A stretch of 64,000 bases of DNA from Chrysogorgia sp. JL179-B06 (GCA_035772405.1 JAYKKM010000471.1:1690501-1754500), one strand, 5' to 3'; positions 17,080 through 27,482 are shown, counted from the stretch's first letter. The notes: generated from the letters alone by a model not told the origin. Made by a program: numbers and translations.

Positions 17080-17403
17080 AAATCCTCTCTAATATTAATT
17101 ATTATTCTTAAAGCCCTCTGTATACAAGAAGTTGTGTATCGCTTCGCTACTTTGGGAAGTGCGCTCGAGAGGCCTTGCTCCACGTTATGGTTAGATGCGA
17201 TGTCTGCCTGTTGGCGTCGAGTGAATGCGGCGAATTTAATATGTATATGGAGAAATCACTGACTGTTCTGACCGTGTCTCATTAGCTCAAAGGTTAGAGC
17301 GCCAAAACGTTGATTCGGAGACCAGGGTTCGATTCCCGGTTGGGGCAGTCACTTTTTCCATATATGTATTTGACTATATTAAATCCTATCTAATATTAAT
17401 TAT
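17080..17403 (+). mobile_element. tRNA-like SINE flanked by 22-bp direct repeats
   Basis: A tRNA-like fold at 17282-17353 has a 7-bp acceptor (TGTCTCA/TGGGGCA, two G-T pairs), a GCTC/GAGC D-stem, an anticodon arm with GTT in the loop, and GGGTTCGATTCCCGG as T-arm. One mismatch in each of two stems and C instead of T at position 33 argue against a functional tRNA. Near-identical direct repeats (AAATCCTCTCTAATATTAAT at 17080 and AAATCCTATCTAATATTAAT at 17381) bracket about 280 bp, as for a retroposon. Confidence 0.5.
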
Positions 17404-17509
17404 ATATAAAAATGTTGTAAAAGTATAATACTTGAATCAGGCATAATAATTGAAAGTCATGTTGACACTGACAATAGATAAAAACTTTGAGATGTTAAAA
17501 GCTTTATTG

Positions 17510-17548
17510 GGGACGTTTCGGTTAAAATACTAAAACCTTCTTCAGCCT
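17510..17548 (-). ncRNA. Hammerhead-like ribozyme core (probably degenerate or dimeric)
   Basis: The minus strand reads CTGAAGA (17539-17545), a GGTT/AACC stem II, then GAAACGTC. These are the invariant hammerhead core elements. Stem III is only the palindrome ACGT, which could pair between two molecules, and stem I has only two pairs here. Such minimal type I hammerheads are known in Penelope-like elements, one of which follows at 17640. Confidence 0.4.
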
Positions 17549-17639
17549 GTATGGAGAAATACTAAAACATAATAATAATAATAATAATAATTAACTATAT
17601 TTTAACAGGTCAGCTATATATATAAGCTTATTCAGCCTG

Positions 17640-18745
17640 TATGCGTGTGACCCAACATTGACAGTCCTTCCGGCAGATAAAGGCCGTGCCATGGTAGTCA
17701 TGGACAGCAAGGTTATCACGACAAGATCGAGGACATGATACAAGATACAAACACTTCAGATCGACGCAGAAATCCTACTTCAAGTACAGAGAAAGCCTTG
17801 AATCAACTTCTAAAAACAATCAAAGACCCAACCTCGTTCCCAGGGCCTTATGTCAAAGACCAAACTTCTCCCCACAACTTGGACAAACCGCAATTGGAAA
17901 ATGGTTTGTATTACAAACTACACAGTACCGACGCCATCCCTGCAACTTTTTGGCCTTCCGAAAATACACAAAACCAACGTCCCGCTGAGACCTATTACCA
18001 GTTCCATATAGGCTGTCCCACATATCAAATGTCTGGTATCGTTTGACGTAGTATCCTTATTTACATCCATTCCTGTACATTTAGCTTTGGAAATAACGAA
18101 AGAACGCCTCCATTCCGATCTGACGCTCGGTGAACGAACTATAGTCTCTCGGTTAGTAACATCATGAAACTTCTAGAATTGGTCTAAAACGACAATTATT
18201 TTATCCTGCAAGATACATACAGTACTATAAACAAATTTTTGGATGTCCATGCTATTCTTGCGAATATTGTCATGGAACATGTGGAAGAAATAGACTTAAG
18301 TACTACACCGCATTCTCTAAAGTGGTGGTTCAGATATGTTGATGATAGCAGTGTAAGTTTACACCGGAAAAACGTAGTTGATTTTCACCGCCATCTCAAC
18401 TCTATCAATGAGCATATCCAACAATTCACCGTGGAAGAAGAAAACAACGGTTCTATTTCTTTTCTTGGTACTACTGTTTCCAGAAATGACAATGGTTCTA
18501 TCAATACTGGTATCTATCGAAAGGCAACACACACTAACAAGTATTTACAATTTAACTCACACCATCCCACTCAACATAAACGTTCTGTGGTACGAACACT
18601 TCTAGACCGAGCAAAAAAACATTCCATCAACTGAGGCCCAAAGAAAATCAGAAAGACAGTATGTCGTAAATGCTCTGAAGGACAACGGCTATCCAGATAC
18701 ATTTGTTAATAGCACGTTACAACCAACACAACAGGCCAGAGTCCA
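17640..18745 (+). mobile_element. Penelope-like retroelement fragment A
   Basis: Broken reading frames give typical Penelope-like reverse-transcriptase blocks: LPADKGRAMVVMDSK near the start, [13 protein letters not shown] near 18010, and in 18239-18634 LKWWFRYVDDSSVSLHR (motif C, RYVDD) followed by GSISFLGTTVSRN and GIYRKATHTNKYLQFNSHHP. At least three frameshifts occur. The GIY-YIG domain is missing. Confidence 0.8.
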
Positions 18746-18757
18746 AAACGAATACAA

Positions 18758-19178
18758 ATGGTTTTGCGTGTTCCCCGCGTGTTTGGCTTACCAAAAGTCC
18801 ACAAAGATTATGTTCCGTTGAGATCTATTTTATCATTGATAAAGTCATCTCAACATAGTCTGGCAAAAAAGTTATCTCTTTTAATAAATCCAGTTTTGAA
18901 GAAATATTCTTCACATGTTTTGAAAGATTCGTTTACATTTGTTAACGATTTAAAATAACTCGATTATAATTCTTCAGAACTAACCATGTGCTCGTTTGAT
19001 GTTGTTAGTTTGTTTACAAATATTCCACTTGAAGAAACTATTAAGATTTGCGTTGACACACTTTACCATTCAGATATTAAACCACCATCAAGTATTTCGG
19101 AAGATGCTTTTTGTGAACTGATGTTTATCGCGACCAAAGGGGTAGAGTTTAGTTTTGGTGAGGCAGTTTATAAACAGG
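18758..19178 (+). mobile_element. Penelope-like retroelement fragment B
   Basis: A second, differently diverged Penelope-like piece: FGLPKVHKDYVPLRSILS, then [17 protein letters not shown] (motif A) and FSFGEAVYKQ. Similarity ends abruptly at 19178, where a GC-rich sequence (GGGGCCGCGGAACACGGGGG) begins, so another element probably cut it. Confidence 0.7.
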
Positions 19179-19179
19179 G

Positions 19180-19820
19180 GCCGCGGAACACGGGGGCTAG
19201 GGTGGGCTATAGCCCCCCCCCCCTTTTTTTTCGTTTGCGTATTTGTCCGAAATCTTGGTCGAAACTTCCGAAATCAAAACGACATCACAAGTAAGCCGAG
19301 AAAATCGCGCGCAAACCGACGCTGGTCCCCCATGGGTCATCAGAGATAGTCCGCTGATCCGAACTAGTTAGGGCTTAAGTTAAAATTTCGCAATTGTTGT
19401 TCAGCATTAAAATATGCTCAAGGCTTTTATAATTGTTGCCAAACGTTCGAAATCTGAAATCTGCTGTTTACAAGCTTCAATTTGATACATTACTCAGCAG
19501 TATACAGCGAATATTTTTCAAACTATTGCCTACCGGATACTAGTAATATGGAGTACGATTCCGGCATTCGCTGAGCAGTCAATCGGAAGGCATGCTTTTG
19601 AATTTGAGAAAGGACACGTCGATTTATTTCTTAAAGAGGTAAATGGACTTAGGATCACCACACGAGGTTCAACTTTTTAACTAGTATCTTTAGTTTTGTA
19701 AAATAAGCGCCTACATTTGGTAAACACGAGGACGTTTATGGTGAAATATAACGCGCGCTTTTGCGGTGTTGGCGAGGGAAGTTTGCATCGAGAAAGGACA
19801 TAAACTGTAATAAAGTCGTT
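19180..19820. other. GC-rich insertion start, then no recognisable gene
   Basis: The segment starts with a GGGGCTAGGGTGGGCTATAG / poly-C motif typical of dispersed invertebrate repeats and continues without a coding pattern. Its right end could not be placed. Confidence 0.4.
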
Positions 19821-19821
19821 A

Positions 19822-20217
19822 AATGTAATATAGCAAATGATAAAATAACATTTTGAAAACGTGCGCACTGATTGGCCATGTTTATATAACTGTATGTAAA
19901 CATGGATTTTCCCCGCCTTTTTTATAAAATGGACTGTAAGACGAACCTTTGCTAACAAACAGCTAAAATGTCGATAAATATGTTCTGTGACAGCCAACAA
20001 GAAAAAAACGAGAAGATCGGATGCTTTACTTCACAGTTAAGTGCGTTTATGTTCATTTGAGCAGCCGACGACGCTGTCTACCGTGAGTAAGGAGAATGAA
20101 AATTTTCATCATTTTAATAAAAGAGTCTTATTACGTATTTCCTCAGTGTTATTTTATAAAAGAAATAGAAAACATCTTTCCGTGTTTCCATACAGTTATA
20201 GAAACACTCGTAAAAGT
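19822..20217 (+). repeat. Dispersed repeat, copy 1
   Basis: About 390 bp are alignable with 42005-42410, for example CCATGTTTATATAACTGTATG, ATGGACTGTAAGACGAACC and ATAGAAACACTCGT in both. The class is unknown. Just after the end, 20221-20262, the minus strand shows half of a tRNA (GTAGCTCAATGGCAAGAGCA), a D-arm fragment absent from the other copy. Confidence 0.6.
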
Positions 20218-20361
20218 TTACTAGTTCAATGCTCTTGCCATTGAGCTACACGGTCAAAGCGATGGAGGTCTGGGATTTATGCTTTCTGCTTACGCGGTTT
20301 GAGCTCACTCACTCAAGAACATTTCATCTCATCATCATATTACCGAGTGACAATATAATGA

Positions 20362-20737
<376 letters not shown>

Positions 20738-20829
20738 GTGTAGGTTTTGGTCTACGAAATGCAAAGAGTGCTCAACAACATATACTGTAGTTAGAGCAAA
20801 TAATAGATTTTCGCTTACCTCAAAACTGG

Positions 20830-20871
20830 TCTGCTACAACTTGTTTCATCTGTAAAAGAATCTTCAGGCAG
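20830..20871 (-). ncRNA. Hammerhead ribozyme, mirror copy in the palindrome
   Basis: This is the exact reverse complement of the plus-strand ribozyme at 20876-20917, so it has the same core (CTGAAGA, GAAA) and the same predicted cleavage after TGTA. Stem I is 4 bp (CTGC/GCAG). In a full-length palindrome transcript the two arms would pair and compete with ribozyme folding. Confidence 0.55.
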
Positions 20872-20874
20872 CAA

Positions 20875-20917
20875 TCTGCCTGAAGATTCTTTTACAGATG
20901 AAACAAGTTGTAGCAGA
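20875..20917 (+). ncRNA. Hammerhead ribozyme (type I, Penelope-like)
   Basis: Stem I pairs TCTGC (20875-20879) with GCAGA (20913-20917). The core CTGAAGA is at 20880-20886 and GAAA at 20900-20903. Stem II is short (TCT/AGA with an outer T-T mismatch). Stem III is ACA/TGT closing AGT, and predicted self-cleavage follows A20912 (GTA site). Penelope-like elements are known to carry such hammerheads in their terminal repeats. Confidence 0.65.
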
Positions 20918-21030
20918 CCAGTTTTGAGGTAAGCGAAAATATATATATATATATATATATAGAAAGGATTTATGGTGAAGGAAAATTTCGAGTGTGGGAA
21001 TACATACATTTTAAAGACCAAACTACACCA

Positions 21031-21082
21031 CATTTGGCATTTCACTCGATCAAAGTAGTTTGATCGAGTGAAATGCCAAATG
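21031..21082. repeat. Perfect 24-bp inverted repeat around GTAG
   Basis: CATTTGGCATTTCACTCGAT... (21031-21054) is the exact reverse complement of 21059-21082. The right arm starts a dispersed repeat also found at 25931 and 39371 (TTTGATCGAGTGAAATGC). Confidence 0.85.
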
Positions 21083-21390
21083 TTGCCTGTGGTGTACCCA
21101 GAATCTTATCCCGGCATTGCCGCCGTGTGTACAGAACTCGTGGCTCTGCTTCCGTGGCTCGGTGGTCGGGGCACTGCGCTGGCGTCGCAGGGTCGCGGGT
21201 TCGGTTACAGCACCCAGAATCTTATCCCGGCATTGCCGCCGTGTGTACAGAACTCGCGGCTGGGCTCTCGGCGGCGGCTTCCGTGGCTCGGTGGTCGGGG
21301 CACTGCGCTGGCGTCGCAGGGTCGCGGGTTCGGTTCCAGCCGGAAGGCCTTGGGGTTGCATTTTTCGCAACTGGTCCCGGTTTGGTCATA

Positions 21391-21395
<5 letters not shown>
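21073..21395 (+). mobile_element. Duplicated tRNA-like repeat, A-to-G changed
   Basis: Two tandem copies (about 21100-21206, truncated, and 21212-21386) share CCCAGAATCTTATCCCGGC and a tRNA-like part. The second copy has a CTGCG/CGCAG anticodon stem with GGC in the loop and ends in TTTTTCGCAACTGGTCCCGG. It aligns with 39409-39593 and differs there mainly by G where that copy has A, including the normally invariant A of both the A box and the B box. It therefore cannot be a normal tRNA gene. Confidence 0.6.
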
Positions 21396-21397
<2 letters not shown>

Positions 21398-21464
<67 letters not shown>

Positions 21465-21765
21465 TATTATAGTAGTTATATAATATATAGTTATAATATA
21501 TAGTTATATAATATAGTTATATAATATAGTTATATAATATAGTTATATAATATAGTTATATAATATAGTTACATAATATAGTTATATAATATATAGTTAT
21601 ATAATATAGTAGTTATATAATATATAGTTATAATATATAGTTATATAATATAGTTATATAATATAGTTATATAATATAGTTATATAATATAGTTATATAA
21701 TATAGTTACATAATATAGTTATATAATATATAGTTATATAATATAGCAGTTATATAATATCTATA
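21398..21765. repeat. (TA)n followed by ATATAGTTATATA tandem repeats with higher order
   Basis: After about 55 bp of TA, a 15-bp-like unit (ATATAGTTATATA) repeats about 20 times. A block of about 138 bp, from AGTAGTTATATAATATATAG to the next AGTAGTTATATAAT, is itself duplicated (about 21469-21607 and 21608-21746). Confidence 0.85.
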
Positions 21766-21904
21766 TGGCAGTTTGAGCACTCTGACCCCATGCGCACTTC
21801 ACGCTATCTGGATGTTCTGAGTGCCGGTGTTGTGCCACAAGCGGTTGTCAATGACGATCGCAAGTGTATAATTACCGAGTCAGACTCATTCAGATTGTTC
21901 CAAG

Positions 21905-21946
21905 CTACACTGATGAGCTGTTGTACAGCGAAACACGTGTCTGTAG
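21905..21946 (+). ncRNA. Hammerhead ribozyme (type I, palindromic stem III)
   Basis: Stem I pairs CTACA (21905-21909) with TGTAG (21942-21946). The core CTGATGA is at 21910-21916, stem II is GCTG/CAGC with a 5-base loop, and GAAA is at 21930-21933. Stem III is the self-complementary ACACGTGT, with C21941 as the cleavage base (GTC site). Every invariant core position is present. Palindromic stem III suggests that two copies act as a dimer. Confidence 0.8.
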
Positions 21947-21950
21947 ATTG

Positions 21951-22126
<176 letters not shown>

Positions 22127-22172
22127 ATATATAACCGGCAATCGATTGGCATGTCTAGATTGTACCAATTAG

Positions 22173-22214
22173 CTACACTGATGAGTTGTGGAGCAGCGAA
22201 ACACGTGTCTGTAG
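22173..22214 (+). ncRNA. Hammerhead ribozyme (second copy)
   Basis: It has the same design as the copy at 21905: CTACA/TGTAG stem I, CTGATGA at 22178-22184, stem II GTTG/CAGC (one G-T pair) with loop TGGAG, GAAA at 22198-22201, ACACGTGT stem III and cleavage after C22209. Differences from the first copy are limited to stem II and its loop, with pairing kept, which suggests conserved structure. Confidence 0.8.
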
Positions 22215-22537
22215 ATTGTACTATATATAATATATATATATGGAACATATATATATATATATATATATATATAGTTCAATCTACAGACTAGCTTGGAACA
22301 ATCTGGATGAGTCTGGCTGGACTATTATACACTTGCCGTCATTGACAACCGCTTGTGGGATAGCACCGGCAATCAGAACATCCAGATAGCGTGAAGTGCG
22401 CTGGGGCCAGAGCGCCCAAACTGCCACAACGGTAGCGAGCGTTGCATTATTGCTAAAGGACACCCACGCTACTTCACAGAGCGCTCAACAACACCGAAGT
22501 GAAGGAGTATATATATTATATATATATATATATATTA

Positions 22538-23641
22538 CACCAGCTACCCGAGAGCATTAGAAATCAAGTTGGCTTGTATAGAGATGATGGCCTGGGAGCA
22601 TTTGAAAAGTCACCTCAATGCCTCGAAAGAATCAAGAAACAGATTTGCAAAGTGTTCAAGGACAATGCTTTGAAAATAACAATCGATGCCAACAAAAAGA
22701 TCGTTAATTTTCTGGACGCATCCTTGGACCTTAACAAAGGAACCCATGAGCCGTACCTCAAACCCAACAATAAGCCACTCTATGTTCACAATGGGAGCAA
22801 TCATCCACCAAGCATTATAAAAAATATCCCTCTAGCAATCAACAGAAGGCTTAATGAACTTTCCTCAAACAAAGAATCATTTGACAAAGCATCACCTGAA
22901 TATCAATGCGCATTACAGAAAAGTGGCTACAATTATGACCTAAAATATGAAGCAACTAACAACCAAGCCCCAGAGAGAAGATCTAGACGCAGGAATATTA
23001 CATGGTATAATCCCCCATTTAGCAAAAACGTCGCCACAAATGTAGGACGCAAGTTTAGAAATATTGTGAAAGAATCCTTCAAGAGCGGACACCCACTGCA
23101 GAAAATTTTTAATAAAAACACCTTGAAAATAAGTTACTCGTGCATGCCCAATTTAGAAAGACAAATCAATATCCACAACAAATCTACCCTCAGGGAAACT
23201 CCACAACTACCTGAAAGAATGTGTAATTGTAGATCAAAACCTGATTGCCCGCTAAAAGGAGAATGCCTAAGCAATAATGTCATCTACCAAGCCACTGTAA
23301 AAACCAACGACACAAAGGAAACATACATCGGCCTTACTGGGGATCGGTTCAAAACACGATTTAACAACCACACGTGTTCATTCCGAGATGATAACAAGAG
23401 AAATTCCACAGAGCTAAGCAAACACATTTGGTCCCTAAAGGACAATGACATCTCATATGCTGTAGACTGGAAGATAATGGCCCGTGCAAAGTCGTATTCA
23501 AATATTGGGAAAAAATGTAATTTATGTATAATGGAAAAATATTTCATCATTTGTAAACCAGAAACTTGTACTTTAAACAAAAGAAACGAACTAGCTAGTG
23601 CATGCCGGCATGCAAACAAATTTTTAATTAAAAACGGTTAG
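22538..23641 (+). CDS. Penelope-like reverse transcriptase/GIY-YIG endonuclease, 5'-truncated
   Basis: The coding match begins near HQLPESIRNQVGLYRDDGLG right after a TA microsatellite, so the first half of the reverse transcriptase is missing; in-frame Tyr/Ile codons before it are repeat. YRDDG is the motif C region, then FLDASLDLNKGTHEPY and LYVHNGSNHPPSIIKNIPL. The C-terminal GIY-YIG endonuclease shows a cysteine cluster (CNCRSKPDCPLKGEC), NVIYQATV and ETYIGLTGDRFKTRFNNH, ending with LNKRNELASACRHANKF. The frame is intact to the stop. A hammerhead follows 58 bp later. Confidence 0.85.
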   Translation, partial: HQLPESIRNQVGLYRDDGLGAFEKSPQCLERIKKQICKVFKDNALKITIDANKKIVNFLDASLDLNKGTHEPYLKPNNKPLYVHNGSNHPPSIIKNIPLAINRRLNELSSNKESFDKASPEYQCALQKSGYNYDLKYEATNNQAPERRSRRRNITWYNPPFSKNVATNVGRKFRNIVKESFKSGHPLQKIFNKNTLKISYSCMPNLERQINIHNKSTLRETPQLPERMCNCRSKPDCPLKGECLSNNVIYQATVKTNDTKETYIGLTGDRFKTRFNNHTCSFRDDNKRNSTELSKHIWSLKDNDISYAVDWKIMARAKSYSNIGKKCNLCIMEKYFIICKPETCTLNKRNELASACRHANKFLIKNG

Positions 23642-23698
23642 GTTTTACGCCACTATGAACGGTATATAAATGGGATATTTTTAGTTTAATCTGATTAT

Positions 23699-23751
23699 GC
23701 GCCTGAAGAGAGAGGATCTATGAAGGGTCTCTCGAAACAGAACTGTAGTGC
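23699..23751 (+). ncRNA. Hammerhead ribozyme downstream of the Penelope-like ORF
   Basis: Stem I pairs GCGC (23699-23702) with GTGC (23748-23751). The core CTGAAGA is at 23703-23709, stem II is GAGAG/CTCTC with a long loop, GAAA is at 23734-23737, stem III is ACA/TGT around GAAC, and cleavage is predicted after A23747 (GTA site). All invariant bases fit. Its place right after the ORF matches the known association of hammerheads with Penelope-like elements. Confidence 0.75.
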
Positions 23752-23793
23752 TTTTTTTAAATGAACAATCTTAGGTTTTAATCTTTAATCTTC

Positions 23794-23824
<31 letters not shown>

Positions 23825-23852
23825 CAGTGTATATATATATATATATATATAT

Positions 23853-25817
23853 ATGGAATACACAAAGAAATGCCCACCAATGATCGAAGAATTGAAATCG
23901 TTTGAAGAAGACTTGTTTGACCTTGTGGGAAATATACGATTCAAGAACACCAGAAACCAATTCCAGAATGGCCTTAAACAGGACATTAAAAAGATTAATT
24001 CATCTTACAAGGTACTAATCTTTGCTGAAAAAACGCGTAACATCTACGGACTAGACAAGGACGAACATAACAAATTATTGAAGGAAAACATTACTAAGAG
24101 CTACAGAAAGGCAAACGAGCATTCCGCTGATGATGTGAAGCAAGAATTAAAGGACATCACCACGAAGTTAGGCATCAGCGATAAAGTCGAAACAATGGCA
24201 AGGAAACAAGCCTTCATATCCCTAAAGGACCATAAAGATAATTTCTTAAACAACCCTAAATGCAGACTGATAAACCCTACGAAAAGCAACCTAGGCAAAA
24301 TTAGCAAAAGCATCCTTGACAGAATCAATAACAATACCAGATCAAAGACAAATGCCAATCAGTGGAAGAACACGCAATCGGTAATCGACTGGTTTACAAA
24401 CATCGAAGACAAAAGCAATCATACTTTCCTGGTATTTGACATTGTCGAGTTTTATCCATCAATCTCACAGGACCTAGTACTAAAGCAAGCACTGGATTAC
24501 GCAAAGCAATACACCACCACCTCCGACGATGACCTAGAGATCATTATGCACGCAAGGAAGTCCCTATTCCATGTTCGATGTTGCAATGGGCAGCTATGAT
24601 GGCGCCGAGATTTTCGAGATGGTAGGCCTATTCGCCCTTCATAAATTAAAATCTATCCAACCTAGAAGTAAAATTGGCTTATATAGGGACGATGGCTTGG
24701 CTGCATTCAAGAATATGGGCGCAAGATCATTAGACAAAGCAAGGAAAGAGTTCTCAAAAGTCTTCAACGATTTAGGGCTGAAAATCACCGTTCAGTCAAA
24801 CTTGAAGATTGTTAATTACTTGGACATCACAATGAACCTGACCACCGGAAAGTTTTACCATTCAGAAAGCCCGATAACATTCCGTTATACATCAACGCCA
24901 AGTCTAACCACCCCCCATCCATTATCAAGCATTTGCCAACAGCTTTAAGTACAAGAATTTCTACCCTTTCTTGCGATAATGAAGAGTTCAATAAAGCATC
25001 GCCAATTTATAATGACGCCCTCAAGTATTGCGGATACAATGAGAGCCTGCGTTACATACCAAACGAGACTCGACAAAGAAGAAATCGCCCAAGAAATATT
25101 ACTTGGTTTAATCCACCATATAGCGAAAATGTCCAGACGGATGTAGCAAGATCGTGTCTTCGCCTGATTGACAAACACTTTCCCAGAGCACATATCCTTC
25201 ATACAATTTTCAATCAAAACAACACAAAGGTCAGTTACAGTTGTATGAACAACATATCTTCCATCATCAAACAACACAACAGCAAGATATTGAATAGTGA
25301 CATAAACACAAACCCTGCCAACCGTAATTGTCGAAAGAAGACCGCATGCCCTCTCAACGGTTCCTGCTTAACCAGCGGCGTCGTATACAAAGGTACCGTC
25401 AACACGCTTAATGAGAAAAAAATTTACATATGAATGACGGAAAATACATTCAAAACAAGATTTAATAACCTCAAGCTGTCCTTTAAACACCGAAAATATG
25501 CACACGAAACCACACTTTCCACCTATATATGGGACCTGAAAGACAACAAAACAGATTTTTCAATTGAATGGTCAAACCTCAAGAGAGCTCTCCCATACAA
25601 AGTAGGCCCATCGATTTGCAAGTTATGCCTAACCGAGAAGCTTTGTATTTTAAATAACAACAGATCAACATTACTCAACAAAAGATCGGAATTGATCGCC
25701 AAATGCCGCCATGAGAACAAATACTACGCAAATACTATCACAAACAATATTCCTCAACGCGCCCTCCATAAAAAGCCACAAACACCTTGCCCACAGAATA
25801 ATCTGATGATCGCTTAA
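23853..25817 (+). pseudogene. Second Penelope-like element, nearly full ORF but disrupted
   Basis: Order of blocks: N-terminal region from 23853, HTFLVFDIVEFYPSIS (motif A, near 24440), a frameshift with missing sequence near 24580, KIGLYRDDGLAAF (motif C, 24670), a second frameshift near 24940, NITWFNPPYSENVQTDV, then the GIY-YIG domain. In the latter, KKIYI is followed by TGA at 25431-25433 exactly where the YIG glycine should be, and the frame continues with MTENTFKTRFNN to 25817. At least three lesions make it inactive. The 3' region reaches the CCTTCACCATAAATCCTTT repeat near 25910. Confidence 0.85.
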
Positions 25818-26585
25818 GGCGTGAAAATGCAGTAATTTTAAGCTTTTACCGTTTTTATCCATTTTACATAGTTTTATATCGCTCTACATTTTATTTAAAT
25901 TTTCCTTCACCATAAATCCTTTCAACATGTAGTTTGATCGAGTGAAATGCCAAATATTACCTATATTATATTTTATATAATATACTTTTACGCAATAAAA
26001 TGAAATCAAAGAAACAACCTCCATGCATAGGAACAAAACTCTGACGTATTAACGTCTAAACTACGCTTTACTCACCAAACTCTCTCTCGTTGTCTAAAGG
26101 TCCTAACTTTGTTTGATCAAACCTAAATATACAGAAATACACAATCAAACCAATCAAAATCAAACCAATCAAACACGAAGCAATTTTACAAAGAGAATAT
26201 GGTATACAATGATATGCTTAATTGGATAAGTTGCTACATTAATAGCGTCAGTTGAGCGTTGTAAACAATTACCCACTTTTTTCCAAGATTCAACGCCAAA
26301 TATAATTTAGCTAAATATTCCGTATTTAGTACAACCTTTAACATCTAAATCTGTCAATATTTTCTATTTATTTTTATACTTTTGAAGTCGATATCGATTC
26401 TAAAATACGCTTGCGGGCTCGACTTTGGCTGTTACAAAGAAAGAATAAAGCTTATTTTCATTTCATCAGCTATACGTCCCGCGTTGTAGCTGTTCACGAC
26501 AAAAGCGAATTTATTTTTGCCGACTTTGAAAATATATAGTAAATTGTTTGCTACTCAAGCGTTAATGCAAACTCAGAAAAATGTT
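25818..26585. other. Penelope 3' region, then A/T-rich sequence without gene
   Basis: The piece 25905-25965 repeats at 20961 (reverse) and 39345 and marks the end of the Penelope-like unit. From 25970 to 26585 nothing coding was recognised. Confidence 0.5.
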
Positions 26586-26589
26586 TCTG

Positions 26590-26665
26590 AGGCACAGACG
26601 GGAATTGAACCCGAAACATTTTGATCTCCGGTTAGACGCTCTATCCATTGACCTAACAGAACGCA
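26590..26665 (-). mobile_element. tRNA-like sequence (SINE head or tRNA pseudogene)
   Basis: The minus strand contains TTAGGTCAATGGATAGAGCG (D-arm) and CGGGTTCAATTCCCG (T-arm). The anticodon stem is not well paired (loop around ACCGG), so a functional tRNA is unlikely. It is flanked by TTTCTGAGG, as in the SINE at 14208. Confidence 0.45.
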
Positions 26666-26847
26666 GATGGCAGAGCGAAGGCTACGTTGTGTACACTAGT
26701 TCGCACGTGCGACATACGTACTGCTAATTCAGTAGTCTCGACATGTCTGTATATCTTTATATAGTACACGCATTCTGGTATAGTCATAGAATGCAACCGT
26801 CAGATCCCTTTTATGTTGCCTCACCTCGTCCATTATACATTTGTCGA

Positions 26848-27449
26848 TTAATAGTTGGTCAACTGTACCAAGCACACCTTCTTCACATATGCCGTTTCGT
26901 ATTGCATGGTCTCATATATCTTCCCAAAAATCCTGCAAAAAAGCTTGTATGATGTATTGAGGCAAGTTATTGGTCTGTAATCCTTTTCAGGTGACAAATC
27001 CTCAGTCTTCGGTAGGAGCAATGTCCTACCTGGTGTCAGGAATTCCGGAATACTGTCTGGGTCTTCAATCAATTTCCTCATAGTTCTTCCTAGTGCCTGC
27101 TACGTTCCGCTTAGCCTTTTCCAGAAACTCTGGATTCCATCTATGGCAGGAGCGGTCTAGTTTTTCTTCCTCTTTATGATTTTCCCAACGACCTACAACT
27201 TTAATTTTCCTTTTCAGCTCTTCTTTGATCTTCTTCATCCATGGCCGTTCAGTGGTAATTTGCTCTTCCACCCATATACCTTCTCAGAATTCCACAAACT
27301 TCTCAACCTTTCCGAAGCATTCACAAGTCCTCTATATTGATCCTCCTTCTCTATGTCTTTTAATTCCTTTACAAGTTTCAGCTCTTTGTTAGTTGCCTCT
27401 CTTACTGCTCTTATACAATGAAGCTTTCTACCATGAAGCTTTTTTCTAA
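26848..27449 (-). mobile_element. LINE fragment, N-terminal part of reverse transcriptase
   Basis: In minus-strand order: HGRKLHCIRAVREATNKEL, then WMKKIKEELKRKIKVVGRWE, then IPEFLTPGRTLLLPKTEDLS and KDYRPITCLNTSYKLF. The last block is the start of the reverse transcriptase of endonuclease-RLE LINEs (R2/R4/NeSL group). Two frameshifts are present. Its 5' end meets an (ATT)n microsatellite at 27450 and the 3' part is missing. Confidence 0.7.
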
Positions 27450-27450
27450 G

Positions 27451-27480
<30 letters not shown>
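27450..27480. repeat. (ATT)n microsatellite between two divergent LINE pieces
   Basis: Ten ATT units separate the reverse-strand LINE on the left from the forward-strand LINE on the right. Confidence 0.9.

Positions 27481-27481
<1 letters not shown>

Positions 27482-27482
<1 letters not shown>

Larger units (their letters stand above)
20807..20940. repeat. Perfect palindrome, 65-bp arms, 4-base loop
   Basis: Bases 20807-20871 are the exact reverse complement of 20876-20940, with only CAAT between them. TA microsatellites lie nearby on both sides. Each arm carries a hammerhead ribozyme sequence. A transcript of either strand would fold into one long hairpin. Confidence 0.95.

Noticed and set aside
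17282..17353. Functional tRNA-Asn gene
   Set aside because: The anticodon loop reads GTT, but position 33 is C and two stems carry mismatches; it fits a SINE or pseudogene better.
26590..26665. Functional tRNA-Arg gene
   Set aside because: D- and T-arms are readable but the anticodon stem does not pair.
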